This document shows, in pieces, positions 52,657-63,209 of a DNA stretch of 64,000 nucleotides; position 1 is the first letter of the stretch, and each line of letters starts with the position of its first letter. Where the stretch lies: NCBI RefSeq assembly GCF_040869045.1, contig NC_090319.1, positions 177,914,645 through 177,978,644 on the forward strand. The letters run 5' to 3'. Origin of the DNA: Eurosta solidaginis. Lineage: Eukaryota > Arthropoda > Insecta > Diptera > Tephritidae. A model generated the notes under the pieces. That model was not told the DNA's origin. It was given only the letters and a program-made list of their open reading frames with translations, and did no database searches. The translations under genes and the position numbers were made by a program.

Positions 52657-52797
52657 CTGTTAGAGTACGAATTATGATATACTTTGTAACAAACACTTTG
52701 TTATATATTATCAGTATTACATTGAATTTTGCGTATGTTTCTCAACTATAAATTGAACATATTTTATTCATTACTCAATAAACTATAATTTCTAACA
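52657..52797 (+). repeat. 3' LTR of the Copia element
   Basis: 141 bp, TGTTAGAGTACG..TTTCTAACA, the better-preserved LTR. Confidence 0.9.
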
Positions 52798-53150
52798 ATT
52801 ACTTTTGATAATTTTTGATTCTTTCGATTATTTTTGATTTTTTTTGATAATTTTTAATTACTCTTCTGCTTTGTTGAAAGAAAAATTCTCGTTTGTTACA
52901 CGCACGGAATAATTTCTTCATACAAGTACATTTTAGGATGCAATATTAAATCGTAACCGCTTATCGAGGCAAATATATACATGCAACATATAGGGCGAAT
53001 GGTATATGAGCGTTGATCTAAACATATTCTCCGTTAAGGACATATATACACGTGCATAATTTGCTATACTCATTATATGAAATAATAACGATCCTCTATG
53101 GTTCATCCTTAAGTCAAGCCAATTTTGTTTTGTATACAAAATTAATATAT

Positions 53151-53279
53151 GTGCCCGGCCTACGAAAAGGTGGCTTATGACTCAAAAAATTACTGAAGAA
53201 ATGCATTGTTTATCTTTAACAGCTGTTTCTCGCAGTTTCTTTTTTGAGTCATAAGCCACCTTTTCATAGGCCGGGTTAC
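53151..53279. mobile_element. 129-bp MITE with long inverted repeats
   Basis: Ends GTGCCCGGCCTACGAAAAGG and, inverted, GTAACCCGGCCTATGAAAAG, with the TIR continuing through GTGGCTTATGACTCAAAAAA. Flanks ATATAT on both sides. The uninterrupted counterpart of this site is visible in the opposite hAT arm near 54433 (GGATATATTAA). Confidence 0.85.
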
Positions 53280-54046
53280 ATATATCCACTACTTTGGATT
53301 ACGTTATGGCTATGCACTGATTGTTTTGTACATTCAAGTACATTGGAGGATGTACCGGTATATCGTGAGCGCTTATCTAGGCATATGGGTACATATATAC
53401 AAATTATCGTGTGTATAAGTGTTTCCGATGAATACCTGGGGAGTGCGTATTGTTTTATAACAAAACAATATGCTCAAACAATATGTATGAGTAATATTAT
53501 TTAGGTTGATGGTTGATAGCTTCACTTCCAACTGGAGCGATCCTCTAAGTTGTCATTCATCATCAATTTAGTTGTCTAACCAAAGGTTGTTATATCCCAG
53601 TTAAATTTCTTAACATACATATGTCCATGTACATTAGATTAAAACTTCTTTTTACTTCCTTATGATTACTTCTGGGATAGTTTCTACAAAGGATATTTTC
53701 TATAAAATCTTATAAAATTACACAAAAGGAGGTTTCGTCCCAATCTAATGTATATGCTCAATGGTACAGTTAGAAAATGTAAGCATTAGTAATTTCATGT
53801 TATTTTTTATTAATTTTATATATATGTATTTTTGTAAACATAAGAATTGCACAAGTTGATGTTTTAAAAGGAAGTAGTGATGTTAAGAAATGTGTACCTA
53901 ATTAATAATTATTTGCATCAATTAGAAATAGTTTCATTAAATTAACATTGCCAAAAATAACGATATTTCGATGGAAATCAAACTTTTAAAGAAAGTGAAA
54001 TAAGAGGTATTTATGTATATTCATTATATAAAAGTTGTTTTAGTCA

Positions 54047-54325
54047 TTATAACAAATTTGCATTTGCTTTCATTAAAGTTAAGGTTTCGAATAAAACGTC
54101 CGACAAAGACTGACGCCTTGGAGCTTTTATAATTCCTGCACAGGAAAATAGTCGCTCAACAGGAGCAGGAGAAGTCAAAGGCGTGTTGAAGTGTTTTGCA
54201 GTTTCTTTCAACGCACTTCGTGTTTTCCAAATGTCCATGCTAGTACATGAATCACCCAGATAGCTATACAGCTCATTTTGTACCAAATTTTTCAGCCCAC
54301 CTTTTGTTGGAGAACATTGCCCCAC
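54047..54325 (-). pseudogene. hAT transposase C-terminal dimerisation domain
   Basis: 92 residues. TPLTSPAPVERLFSCAGIIK and RRQSLSDVLFETLTLMKAN are the hAT family C-terminal signature (TSAxVERxFSxAG). The catalytic region upstream is gone, replaced by non-coding AT-rich DNA (54326-54440), so this is a remnant. Confidence 0.82.
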
Positions 54326-54706
54326 ACTGGCGATGATATGAAACCAATATTACTAAAATAAAGCGAACAATATGATAAACTTTGATTACCAAACAATCAG
54401 TGCATAGTTAGTCATAACCTAAAAAATAGCGGATATATTAATGGATACAAAACAAAATTGGCTTGACTTAAGTATGAAACCATTATTATTTTATATAATG
54501 AGTGTAATAATGCAGAATATGTTTAGATCAACGCTCATATACCATTCGCCCTACATGTTGCACGTATCGATAAGCGGTTACGATTTAATATTGCATCCTA
54601 AAATGTACTTGTATGAAGAAATTATTCCGTGCATGCAACAAACCAGAACTTTTCTTTCAACAATGCGGAAAAATAATCAAAAAAAATCAAAAGTAATCAA
54701 AAAGGC

Positions 54707-54841
54707 CTTTTGCCAAAAAGTGTTGTATGCACAGTTTACAGCAAATTTGATTACCTTTTAAAAGCTTCACCATTCAACCGTTTTGGAATTGCTCAATTCG
54801 TTTTTGAGATATATATGATTAAGTGGACCAAATTTTTTTTT
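54707..54841. repeat. Repeat R, left block of the array-containing copy
   Basis: Reverse complement of about 4623-4745 (GCACAGTTTA, TTAAAAGCTTCACCATTCAA, GAATTGCTCAATTCG). It ends in T9 where the array begins. Confidence 0.8.
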
Positions 54842-54868
54842 GTATGATTTTTAATAATCGGGGATTGC

Positions 54869-54910
<42 letters not shown>

Positions 54911-55345
54911 TTAAATGTATTAAAACATTTATTTGAAGCAATTTTTTTAATTTTATAATTTATTTAATAATTTGGGAAAAATTTAAACAACGTGACATCA
55001 GGACGGACAAGGCGACAGCTGTTTCGATTATACCTTGTAAATCTCTTCAAAGCCTTTTCTCCCGGGAGTGGGAGTCGAACTCGCACCCCTACGATAGTTG
55101 AAATGGTTGTAAACGCATTCAGCTACGTCATGCCTGTTGTGAAGTCTTTCCCAATTGCCTTCTTTTTGCATATTTTAATCTTTTACACATTGCATACTTC
55201 GTATGCAATTATGTGTTAAAGCTATGCTTGGTACGGCGGTTTTCAAAGAAACTTTGGTTTTGTTGCTGCTTTCGTTCTATTTATAGAACTACAACGAATT
55301 AACCAATTTTGTCTGTTTGTATGATTTTTAATAATCGGGGATTGC

Positions 55346-55376
<31 letters not shown>

Positions 55377-56269
55377 TTAAATGTATTAAAACATTTATTT
55401 GAAGCAATTTTTTTAATTTTATAATTTATTTAATAATTTGGGAAAAATTTAAACAACGTGACATCAGGACGGACAAGGCGACAGCTGTTTCGATTATACC
55501 TTGTAAATCTCTTCAAAGCCTTTTCTCCCGGGAGTGGGAGTCGAACTCGCACCCCTACGATAGTTGAAATGGTTGTAAACGCATTCAGCTACGTCATGCC
55601 TGTTGTGAAGTCTTTCCCAATTGCCTTCTTTTTGCATATTTTAATCTTTTACACATTGCATACTTCGTATGCAATTATGTGTTAAAGCTATGCTTGGTAC
55701 GGCGGTTTTCAAAGAAACTTTGGTTTTGTTGCTGCTTTCGTTCTATTTATAGAACTACAACGAATTAACCAATTTTGTCTGTTTGTATGATTTTTAATAA
55801 TCGGGGATTGCCCATATTGCTTTTTTTTTTTTTTTTAAATGTATTAAAACATTTATTTGAAGCAATTTTTTTAATTTTATAATTTATTTAATAATTTGGG
55901 AAAAATTTAAACAACGTGACATCAGGACGGACAAGGCGACAGCTGTTTCGATTATACCTTGTAAATCTCTTCAAAGCCTTTTCTCCCGGGAGTGGGAGTC
56001 GAACTCGCACCCCTACGATAGTTGAAATGGTTGTAAACGCATTCAGCTACGTCATGCCTGTTGTGAAGTCTTTCCCAATTGCCTTCTTTTTGCATATTTT
56101 AATCTTTTACACATTGCATACTTCGTATGCAATTATGTGTTAAAGCTATGCTTGGTACGGCGGTTTTCAAAGAAACTTTGGTTTTGTTGCTGCTTTCGTT
56201 CTATTTATAGAACTACAACGAATTAACCAATTTTGTCTGTTTGTATGATTTTTAATAATCGGGGATTGC

Positions 56270-56306
<37 letters not shown>

Positions 56307-57236
56307 TGTATTAAAACATTTATTTGAAGCAATTTTTTTAATTTTATAATTTATTTAATAATTTGGGAAAAATTTAAACAACGTGACATCAGGACGGACA
56401 AGGCGACAGCTGTTTCGATTATACCTTGTAAATCTCTTCAAAGCCTTTTCTCCCGGGAGTGGGAGTCGAACTCGCACCCCTACGATAGTTGAAATGGTTG
56501 TAAACGCATTCAGCTACGTCATGCCTGTTGTGAAGTCTTTCCCAATTGCCTTCTTTTTGCATATTTTAATCTTTTACACATTGCATACTTCGTATGCAAT
56601 TATGTGTTAAAGCTATGCTTGGTACGGCGGTTTTCAAAGAAACTTTGGTTTTGTTGCTGCTTTCGTTCTATTTATAGAACTACAACGAATTAACCAATTT
56701 TGTCTGTTTGTATGATTTTTAATAATCGGGGATTGCCCATATTGCTTTTTTTTTTTTTTTTTTTAAATGTATTAAAACATTTATTTGAAGCAATTTTTTT
56801 AATTTTATAATTTATTTAATAATTTGGGAAAAATTTAAACAACGTGACATCAGGACGGACAAGGCGACAGCTGTTTCGATTATACCTTGTAAATCTCTTC
56901 AAAGCCTTTTCTCCCGGGAGTGGGAGTCGAACTCGCACCCCTACGATAGTTGAAATGGTTGTAAACGCATTCAGCTACGTCATGCCTGTTGTGAAGTCTT
57001 TCCCAATTGCCTTCTTTTTGCATATTTTAATCTTTTACACATTGCATACTTCGTATGCAATTATGTGTTAAAGCTATGCTTGGTACGGCGGTTTTCAAAG
57101 AAACTTTGGTTTTGTTGCTGCTTTCGTTCTATTTATAGAACTACAACGAATTAACCAATTTTGTCTGTTTGTATGATTTTTAATAATCGGGGATTGCCCA
57201 TATTGCCCATATTGCTTTTTTTTTTTTTTTTAAATG
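54842..57236 (+). repeat. Satellite-like array, five direct units
   Basis: Units start with GTATGATTTTTAATAATCGG at 54842, 55319, 55785, 56243, 56710, with the head of a sixth at 57171. Spacing is 477, 466, 458, 467 and 461 bp. Almost all length variation is in the T-run that follows CCCATATTGC. Outside that run the units look identical, which implies very recent expansion or homogenisation (or assembly duplication). The last unit head has a duplicated CCCATATTG. Confidence 0.93.
55061..55133 (-). repeat. tRNA-like segment with A and B boxes (first of seven)
   Basis: Minus strand: A-box-like TAGCTGAATGCGT (55125-55113) and B-box GAGTTCGACTCC (55082-55071) with tRNA-like spacing. The text GTAGCTGAATGCG..GGGGTGCGAGTTCGACTC resembles a tRNA gene but has no convincing anticodon stem. 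The same segment recurs at the same place in every unit; in the two inverted units it lies on the plus strand (about 57521-57593 and 57998-58070). Confidence 0.7.
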
Positions 57237-57275
57237 TATTAAAACATTTATTTATATTATATAAATGTTTTAATA
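57237..57275. repeat. Palindromic junction where the array inverts
   Basis: AAATGTATTAAAACATTTAT meets ATAAATGTTTTAATACATTT across TTATATTAT. This is the unit's own tail sequence abutting its reverse complement. Confidence 0.88.
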
Positions 57276-57745
57276 CATTTAAAAAAAAAAAAAAAAAAAA
57301 AGCAATATGGGCAATCCCCGATTATTAAAAATCATACAAACAGACAAAATTGGTTAATTCGTTGTAGTTCTATAAATAGAACGAAAGCAGCAACAAAACC
57401 AAAGTTTCTTTGAAAACCGCCGTACCAAGCATAGCTTTAACACATAATTGCATACGAAGTATGCAATGTGTAAAAGATTAAAATATGCAAAAAGAAGGCA
57501 ATTGGGAAAGACTTCACAACAGGCATGACGTAGCTGAATGCGTTTACAACCATTTCAACTATCGTAGGGGTGCGAGTTCGACTCCCACTCCCGGGAGAAA
57601 AGGCTTTGAAGAGATTTACAAGGTATAATCGAAACAGCTGTCGCCTTGTCCGTCCTGATGTCACGTTGTTTAAATTTTTCCCAAATTATTAAATAAATTA
57701 TAAAATTAAAAAAATTGCTTCAAATAAATGTTTTAATACATTTAA

Positions 57746-57787
<42 letters not shown>

Positions 57788-58165
57788 GCAATCCCCGATT
57801 ATTAAAAATCATACAAACAGACAAAATTGGTTAATTCGTTGTAGTTCTATAAATAGAACGAAAGCAGCAACAAAACCAAAGTTTCTTTGAAAACCGCCGT
57901 ACCAAGCATAGCTTTAACACATAATTGCATACGAAGTATGCAATGTGTAAAAGATTAAAATATGCAAAAAGAAGGCAATTGGGAAAGACTTCACAACAGG
58001 CATGACGTAGCTGAATGCGTTTACAACCATTTCAACTATCGTAGGGGTGCGAGTTCGACTCCCACTCCCGGGAGAAAAGGCTTTGAAGAGATTTACAAGG
58101 TATAATCGAAACAGCTGTCGCCTTGTCCGTCCTGATGTCACGTTGTTTAAATTTTTCCCAAATTA
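57276..58165 (-). repeat. Satellite-like array, two inverted units
   Basis: Two further copies in opposite orientation (period 478 bp), each ending in a run of A in this orientation. The second stops at AAATTATTAAACAAATTTTT where repeat R resumes. Confidence 0.93.
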
Positions 58166-58189
58166 TTAAACAAATTTTTTTTTTTTTTA

Positions 58190-58302
58190 ACGGCTATTCG
58201 TAAATATCTCAAAAACTTTACCATATACTTAAAAATAACCCTGATTTTCGGAATCAGGGGTGATTTTACATACGAATTTTATAATGGCGTCTCTTGTGCA
58301 TT
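58190..58302. repeat. Repeat R, right block of the array-containing copy
   Basis: Reverse complement of about 4487-4600 (ATTCGTAAATATCT, TGATTTTACATACGAATTTT). Together with the block at 54707-54841 it rebuilds repeat R around the array. Confidence 0.8.
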
Positions 58303-59004
58303 TTGGTTGTAAACCAGTGTTATTGAATAATGGCGAGTAAAGTAATAATGTTTAAACTTTAAAATATGTGCAATAAATTATGTATATTATTTAAAATTGT
58401 GTCTCGAAAGCAAAGAATTACGCTTATAATTTCGCCACCCGTACGATCAGAAAAAAAAAATTAATTTGTGGAAAAAATCTGAATAATGTGACATCGCAAA
58501 AGTTGTTTAAAACACAAAAAACTAAATAAAACTTTGCATGTAACTGATTTCCAAAAAAATATATATATATATATGTATATGAAATAAAGAAGGAAAGTGA
58601 CATTGAATTGGGCAAGAACTAGAATGAAAATGCACTGCCAATTAAAAATCAAAACTTGCCAAAAGCCAACTTAAGGAACCAATCTACAACAAAAAAAAAA
58701 AAAACGTTAACCACAAAATATCTTCGCAGACCGGGAAAGAGAAGCCGAAAGGATGTATAAGAAATAAATTTATATCCGATAAGTTAGTAGTTTACTTTCA
58801 TGTAAATAACAAAAAAAAAATGCTTACATACAGATATACCATATACAAAAATTTTAAAAAGGAAATTTAGGTATACCCATGTCCATATAAAAATTCGAAA
58901 ATTTTAAAGGTTTAAGAATCGCCGACAGCTGGTCAGTGGACGGAGAACCGGAAACCGGAAATTAATGTATTAATGTGAGTGATCATTATTACAAAATTTT
59001 CTCA
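58303..59004. other. AT-rich interval, no gene seen
   Basis: Contains a (TA)n run at about 58559-58576 and a weak, degenerate match to the satellite unit (TTTGTGGAAAAAATCTG..GTGACATC, 58462-58492). No reading frame of interest. Confidence 0.5.
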
Positions 59005-60493
59005 TCTATATACATATAAAAATAAGTGTACACTTTTGGTGTTACTTTATAACTTGAGACCGGCCAAATTTCTACGGTACATTTGGGCTATCATGCAGAT
59101 GGGTTCTTTAAAGTTTGACTGAAATTGGTTGAGCGGTTCATGAGATATATCACACCAAGTTATGGCTACGTTTCATACCAATAGATGGTGCTTATTTGCA
59201 TATTTGCATTATTTCATGAAATGGAATAGGTGGTGCTTATTTCCATTTTGAATTATTCAATGGAATTGGCGTTTCTAGAATTATAATTTGACGTTCGGCA
59301 TTTCTCTAGTGGAAACCCAACGAAAAAAGAAGTCATTTGTTTTGTTTTGTTTTTTTTTTTTTCATAAAAACTGTGAAAAAAAAAATAAATGAACTGTATT
59401 TAAGTAAATTCGGTATATGGTGTGCTTCAATTTGGTGAGTAATGTTCCACTAAATGTATTAAGTGTGATTTTGTTGTGTCAAAGAAATAACATTGTAATA
59501 GAATTGCGTTGCTTTTCTTCAGAAACAACTATGAATACAGTAGAAATAATCTTGGAAATTGCGGACCGACTGCATTCTGATGAAGATGTCATACATTTCG
59601 CATCGGCAAATTCATTTTTGGCTGGTATTTTGGCAACAAGAATTCAAGAGTATCGAGTTCATCGCATTTTTTAGAAACATTCGCCCACCTGTTTTCGAAT
59701 CAATATCGCTACAACTATTTGGTAACCTAACTCGTGGATCCCTCGAGTTCAACGAATATATTCACCGCCGTCCCGAAAATTGTTGCTCTTACACACTTAC
59801 TAACTTTTTTACTCTGATGCCTTAAGAATAAAAAAAATTATTAAAAAAAAGTAATGAAGAAATGTATTTATGATGTGTTGTGCTGATTCATCTGCATCTG
59901 ATCGAGTTTTCTTAGCCAAGAGTATGAACAATGAACGTGGCTGCCATTTTGGCAATATGGATTTTTCAGATACAATGGAAAGAGATACACCACAACACCA
60001 TCTCTCAAATCGTACTTTCGGTGTATATTCTTTTTATTATGAATTATGGAGAATCAACACGTGTGTTCAATATTTATGCAGTTTTCGATTCATAATTGAG
60101 TATTTCTTCATTTTTAATTGAATTCATATCAATATTTATAATACATGGGGAATTCCTTCTGTAAGTATGTCGTATCGTTGAACAAAAACATAGTAGAAAA
60201 TTGTGGCAATGATGTATCATATTTTTCTCTTCAAATTTATTTTTTAAAATGTTCTTTATTCGTTCATTTTACAGAATACATTTAGTGATTTCAACTGTAT
60301 GTAATCGTGCGCACGTGTTTTATTGTGTTTTTCATTAAATTTTTTGCACGGTTTGTATTTCCGTTTTGTCTTTTGGACATATACGTGTGGGTTTATTTAT
60401 TATATTTTTTGTTTGCACATGTGCTTTTCTTAAATTAAATTTCTTGCGTTGAACATGGTGTTTTAGTGAATTTATTCCTTTCTCTTGAAGAAA

Positions 60494-61526
60494 ATGCCTC
60501 GAACCAAACGTCAAAATATATATATACGACGTGAACGATATGCACGAAATAAGTTTGCAGCACCATAGCGGCAAAGAAATCCAGCACGACGAAGACAAAT
60601 ACGACATCGTGTTCCAGAAAATATGTATCGAGCTGCTTTTAATTACGATCCACAAATTGATTACAGTATGCATGGATATATTGAATTAATGAGTGCGATA
60701 TTTCCACATTGTGAAGCAGCTAATTATCTGGATGAAACGGCTGGCATGTGCTGTGCTAATCCAAAACTGAAATTGCCGGTATTTGAAACTCCACCTGATC
60801 CATTGCACTCATTGATTTTTGGAGGATCACCAATGTCGAAGCATTTTATGAATCATATACAAGAATACAATTCATCATTTCAAATGATTTCCTTTGGTGA
60901 TACAAAAATTATAAGAGACAATTTTATGCCGACATTTAAGGTGAATACTTCATGTGGAATATTTAATTGTTCTGTGGATCTAAGTAACAGTATCTACAAT
61001 GTTTTTAAGGATCAACATCAATTTGCATTGCATACACATTAAAGATTCAAGGTCAGATTTATCATCGAGCGGGTACATTGTTACCATTTCCTGACGCTAA
61101 CCATCATTTTTTGCAAATATATTTTATCGGAGATGAAAATCGTGAGTTGGATGAGCGTTGCACAATTGGCTCACATAAAAAACGAGCGATTATTGATCTC
61201 CAAAGATTTTTTCATCAGAACAATGAATTGGTAAAATTTTTCAAAACCGCTCTCGATCGTATGCCATCTGATAATCATAATAAGAGCGGACAAAATGCCT
61301 TTTGGTGAGTATGCGAAAAGATTTAATGTACCGACGATTGATGAAGTGGCAATTGTAATTGTTGGCGATCAGTTTCAATCCGATATAGTACTTCATCGAA
61401 GAAATGAACAATTACAGCGTGTTTCGGAGCTACATCGCAGTTACGACGCATTACAATATCCAATTCTACATTGGAAGGGTGATGATGGTTATCACGTTAA
61501 TATACCAATGATAGATCCAAAAACCG
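60494..61526 (+). pseudogene. Helitron Rep-helicase, N-terminal region
   Basis: ATG 60494 gives MPRTKRQNIYIRRERYARNK, a stop at about 60566, then MYRAAFNYDPQID..CCANPKLKLPVFETPPDPLH, the Cys-rich N-terminal motif of animal Helitron proteins, and FMNHIQEYNSSFQMISFG. Frameshifts near 61040 and 61290 lead into LLPFPDANHHFLQIYFIGDE and VPTIDEVAIVIVGDQ. A probable 78-bp intron, 61527-61604 (GTAAAA..TTTTTTACAG), ends this part. Confidence 0.8.
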
Positions 61527-61604
61527 GTAAAAATATACTAATTATATTAATCAGATATTAAATAAAAACTAAAATTTAAAATCGAATGAACATATTTTTT
61601 ACAG
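61527..61604 (+). other. Probable short intron in the Helitron gene
   Basis: Donor CCG/GTAAAA and acceptor TTTTTTACAG/GTC, 78 bp, AT-rich. Removing it joins IDPKTG to GRDVQKKVSVMNYYSYRLMI, as expected from relatives. Confidence 0.65.
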
Positions 61605-62770
61605 GTCGAGATGTTCAAAAGAAAGTTAGTGTGATGAATTATTATTCTTATCGATTGATGATTCGTGCACAAGAACAAAATTAAATTCTGAGATGTGGTA
61701 AACTTTTTCACCAATACATTGTAGACATGTATGAAAAAATTGAAACTGAACGTCTAAATTTCATCCGATTCAATCAAGCCAAATTGCGATCTGAAGAGTA
61801 CATACATTTGCAAGATGCAATAGCGAATGATGCAATTGTGAATGATATCGGAATTCTGACGATATTATCAGCTTCTTATATTGGTAGTCCACGCCACATG
61901 CACGAATATGCACGAGATACTATGTCATATGTTCGAAAATACGGCCGACCAGATCTTTTCATCACTTTTACGTGTAATCCGATGTGGAACGATATAAAAA
62001 ATAGTTTGTTCGACGGTCAGTCACCAACAGATCGACACGATGTTACAGCACGTGCATTCCGAAAAAAATTGAAGGCACTAATGGATTTAATTGTGAAATT
62101 AAGCGTTTTTGGAAAGGTACAATGTTGGATGTACTCGATTGAATGGCAAAAAAGATGTTTGCCACACGCATACATATTGATATGGCTGGTACGTAAAATA
62201 ACACCGGACGAGATTTATAGCGTCATATCAGCCGAAATACCAGATCAAACCATCGATCCAGAATTATTTGAAGTGGTAACAAAAAACATCATTCACGGTC
62301 CATGCGGTGAAATAAATATGAATTCACCATGTATGATCGATGGGAAATGTTCAAAGCGGTATCCGAGAGCATTAATTTCCGATACCATAACAGGAAATGA
62401 GAGATATACATTGTATCGACGGCGATCATTTGAAAATAATGGTAAAACGGCGATAATAAGAGTGCGCAATCAAGACATTGAAGTTGACAATCGTTGGGTC
62501 GTGCCATATTCACCGATACTGTCAAAAGTTTTTCAGGCTCACATAAATGTTGAGTACTGTAAATCAGTAAAGTCTATTAAATACATTTGTAAATATGTGA
62601 ATAAAGGAAGTTATATGACTGTTTTTAGAGTAGATGGTGAAAATAGAAATGATGAAATCACTCAATATCAAATGGGGTATCTTTTCGTTTCCTTTGCACG
62701 TAAGACATCATGTTGTTGTCCATTTGGCAGTTCATCTGGAGAATGGTCAACGAGTTTATCTCCCTACTGA
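61605..62770 (+). pseudogene. Helitron Rep (HUH-type endonuclease) domain
   Basis: NYYSYRLMIRAQEQN is followed by a stop (61682), then MYEKIETERLNFIRFNQAKL, YARDTMSYVRKYGRPDLFIT FTCNP, and the HUH region YSIEWQKRCLPHAYILIWL. In the family this is GLPHAHIL; here the second His is Tyr (codon 62171-62173). The tyrosine motif is present (SIKYICKYVNKGS, about 62575-62612). A deletion of about 12 codons with a frameshift near 62670 breaks it. The Rep should nick one DNA strand to start rolling-circle transposition; loss of the metal-binding His would abolish that. Confidence 0.85.
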
Positions 62771-63209
62771 GAATGTACAGCAGAGAACAGCACAACCACC
62801 AGCAACTGCTTTAACTGCTTTTTTTCAATTGTGTCAAATCGACACATTTGCCAAAAATTTGATATATGTTGATATACCGCAATATTACACCTGGAATGCA
62901 TCATCGAAAAAATTTCAACGGCGTAAACAAGGAACACCAGTTGATGGTCATCCAGGTATTTTCCAAACAGATGCCTTGGGCAAGATGTATATGGTATATC
63001 CCAACAATGCTGAATGTTTCTATTTGCGAATGTTGTTGGCAAACGTTCGAGGACCAAAATCGTTTCAGGATTTAAGAACAGTTCATGGTCATGTTTGTCA
63101 GACATATCGCGAAGCATGTCAGCTCTTGCATTTGTTAGAAGATGACACTCATTGGGACGCAACACTTCATGATGCATCTATTTCATCTCATGCCATCGAA
63201 TCCAATTGA
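62634..63209 (+). pseudogene. Helitron region between Rep and helicase
   Basis: 191 residues: IFSFPLHVRHHVVVHLAVHL ENGQRVYL, TALTAFFQLCQIDTFAKNLI YVDIPQYYTWN, GKMYMVYPNNAECFYLRMLL and VCQTYREACQLLHLLEDD are all standard linker blocks in animal Helitrons. Frameshift near 63195. Confidence 0.82.

Larger units (their letters stand above)
49982..52797 (+). mobile_element. Copia-type LTR retrotransposon with RT/RNase H deleted
   Basis: LTRs 49982-50103 and 52657-52797, flanked by exact 5-bp duplications ATTAC (49977-49981, 52798-52802). The sequence after the 5' LTR, GGTTATGGGTCTGC, resembles the internal initiator-tRNA-Met primer site used by Drosophila copia. Order gag, protease, integrase is Copia-specific. 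Sequence jumps from FWLEAM to ADILTKALFKEKHIYH, deleting the RT and RNase H domains. The polypurine run GAGTGGGGC precedes the 3' LTR. Confidence 0.92.
49963..54706. mobile_element. Degenerate hAT-type element with long inverted arms (host of Copia and a MITE)
   Basis: 52860-53144 is the reverse complement of 54445-54660, with conserved blocks such as TGTATGAAGAAATTATTCCG and CAAAACAAAATTGGCTTGAC. The outermost arms are rich in AATCAAAA/TTTTGATT. An hAT transposase C-terminus lies between the arms. At 49940-49981 the motif ATCAAAAGTAATCAAAAA faces its own reverse complement, which suggests a neighbouring partial copy at 49830-49962. Exact ends and duplication are not resolved. Confidence 0.6.

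Noticed and set aside
55061..55133. Functional tRNA gene
   Set aside because: A and B boxes are present but I cannot form a convincing anticodon stem and loop or acceptor stem; better described as tRNA-like.
54992..57664. Seven identical 75-residue open frames (MTSGRTRRQLF..) in the array units
   Set aside because: They lie antisense to the tRNA-like segment and are identical only because the DNA units are; no domain, no codon-level evidence of protein selection.
54842..58165. CRISPR-like repeat array
   Set aside because: Eukaryotic context, units hundreds of bases long, no unique spacers.
59870..60121. Helitron accessory gene at 59870-60121
   Set aside because: No recognisable domain and AT-rich composition; may be leader sequence.
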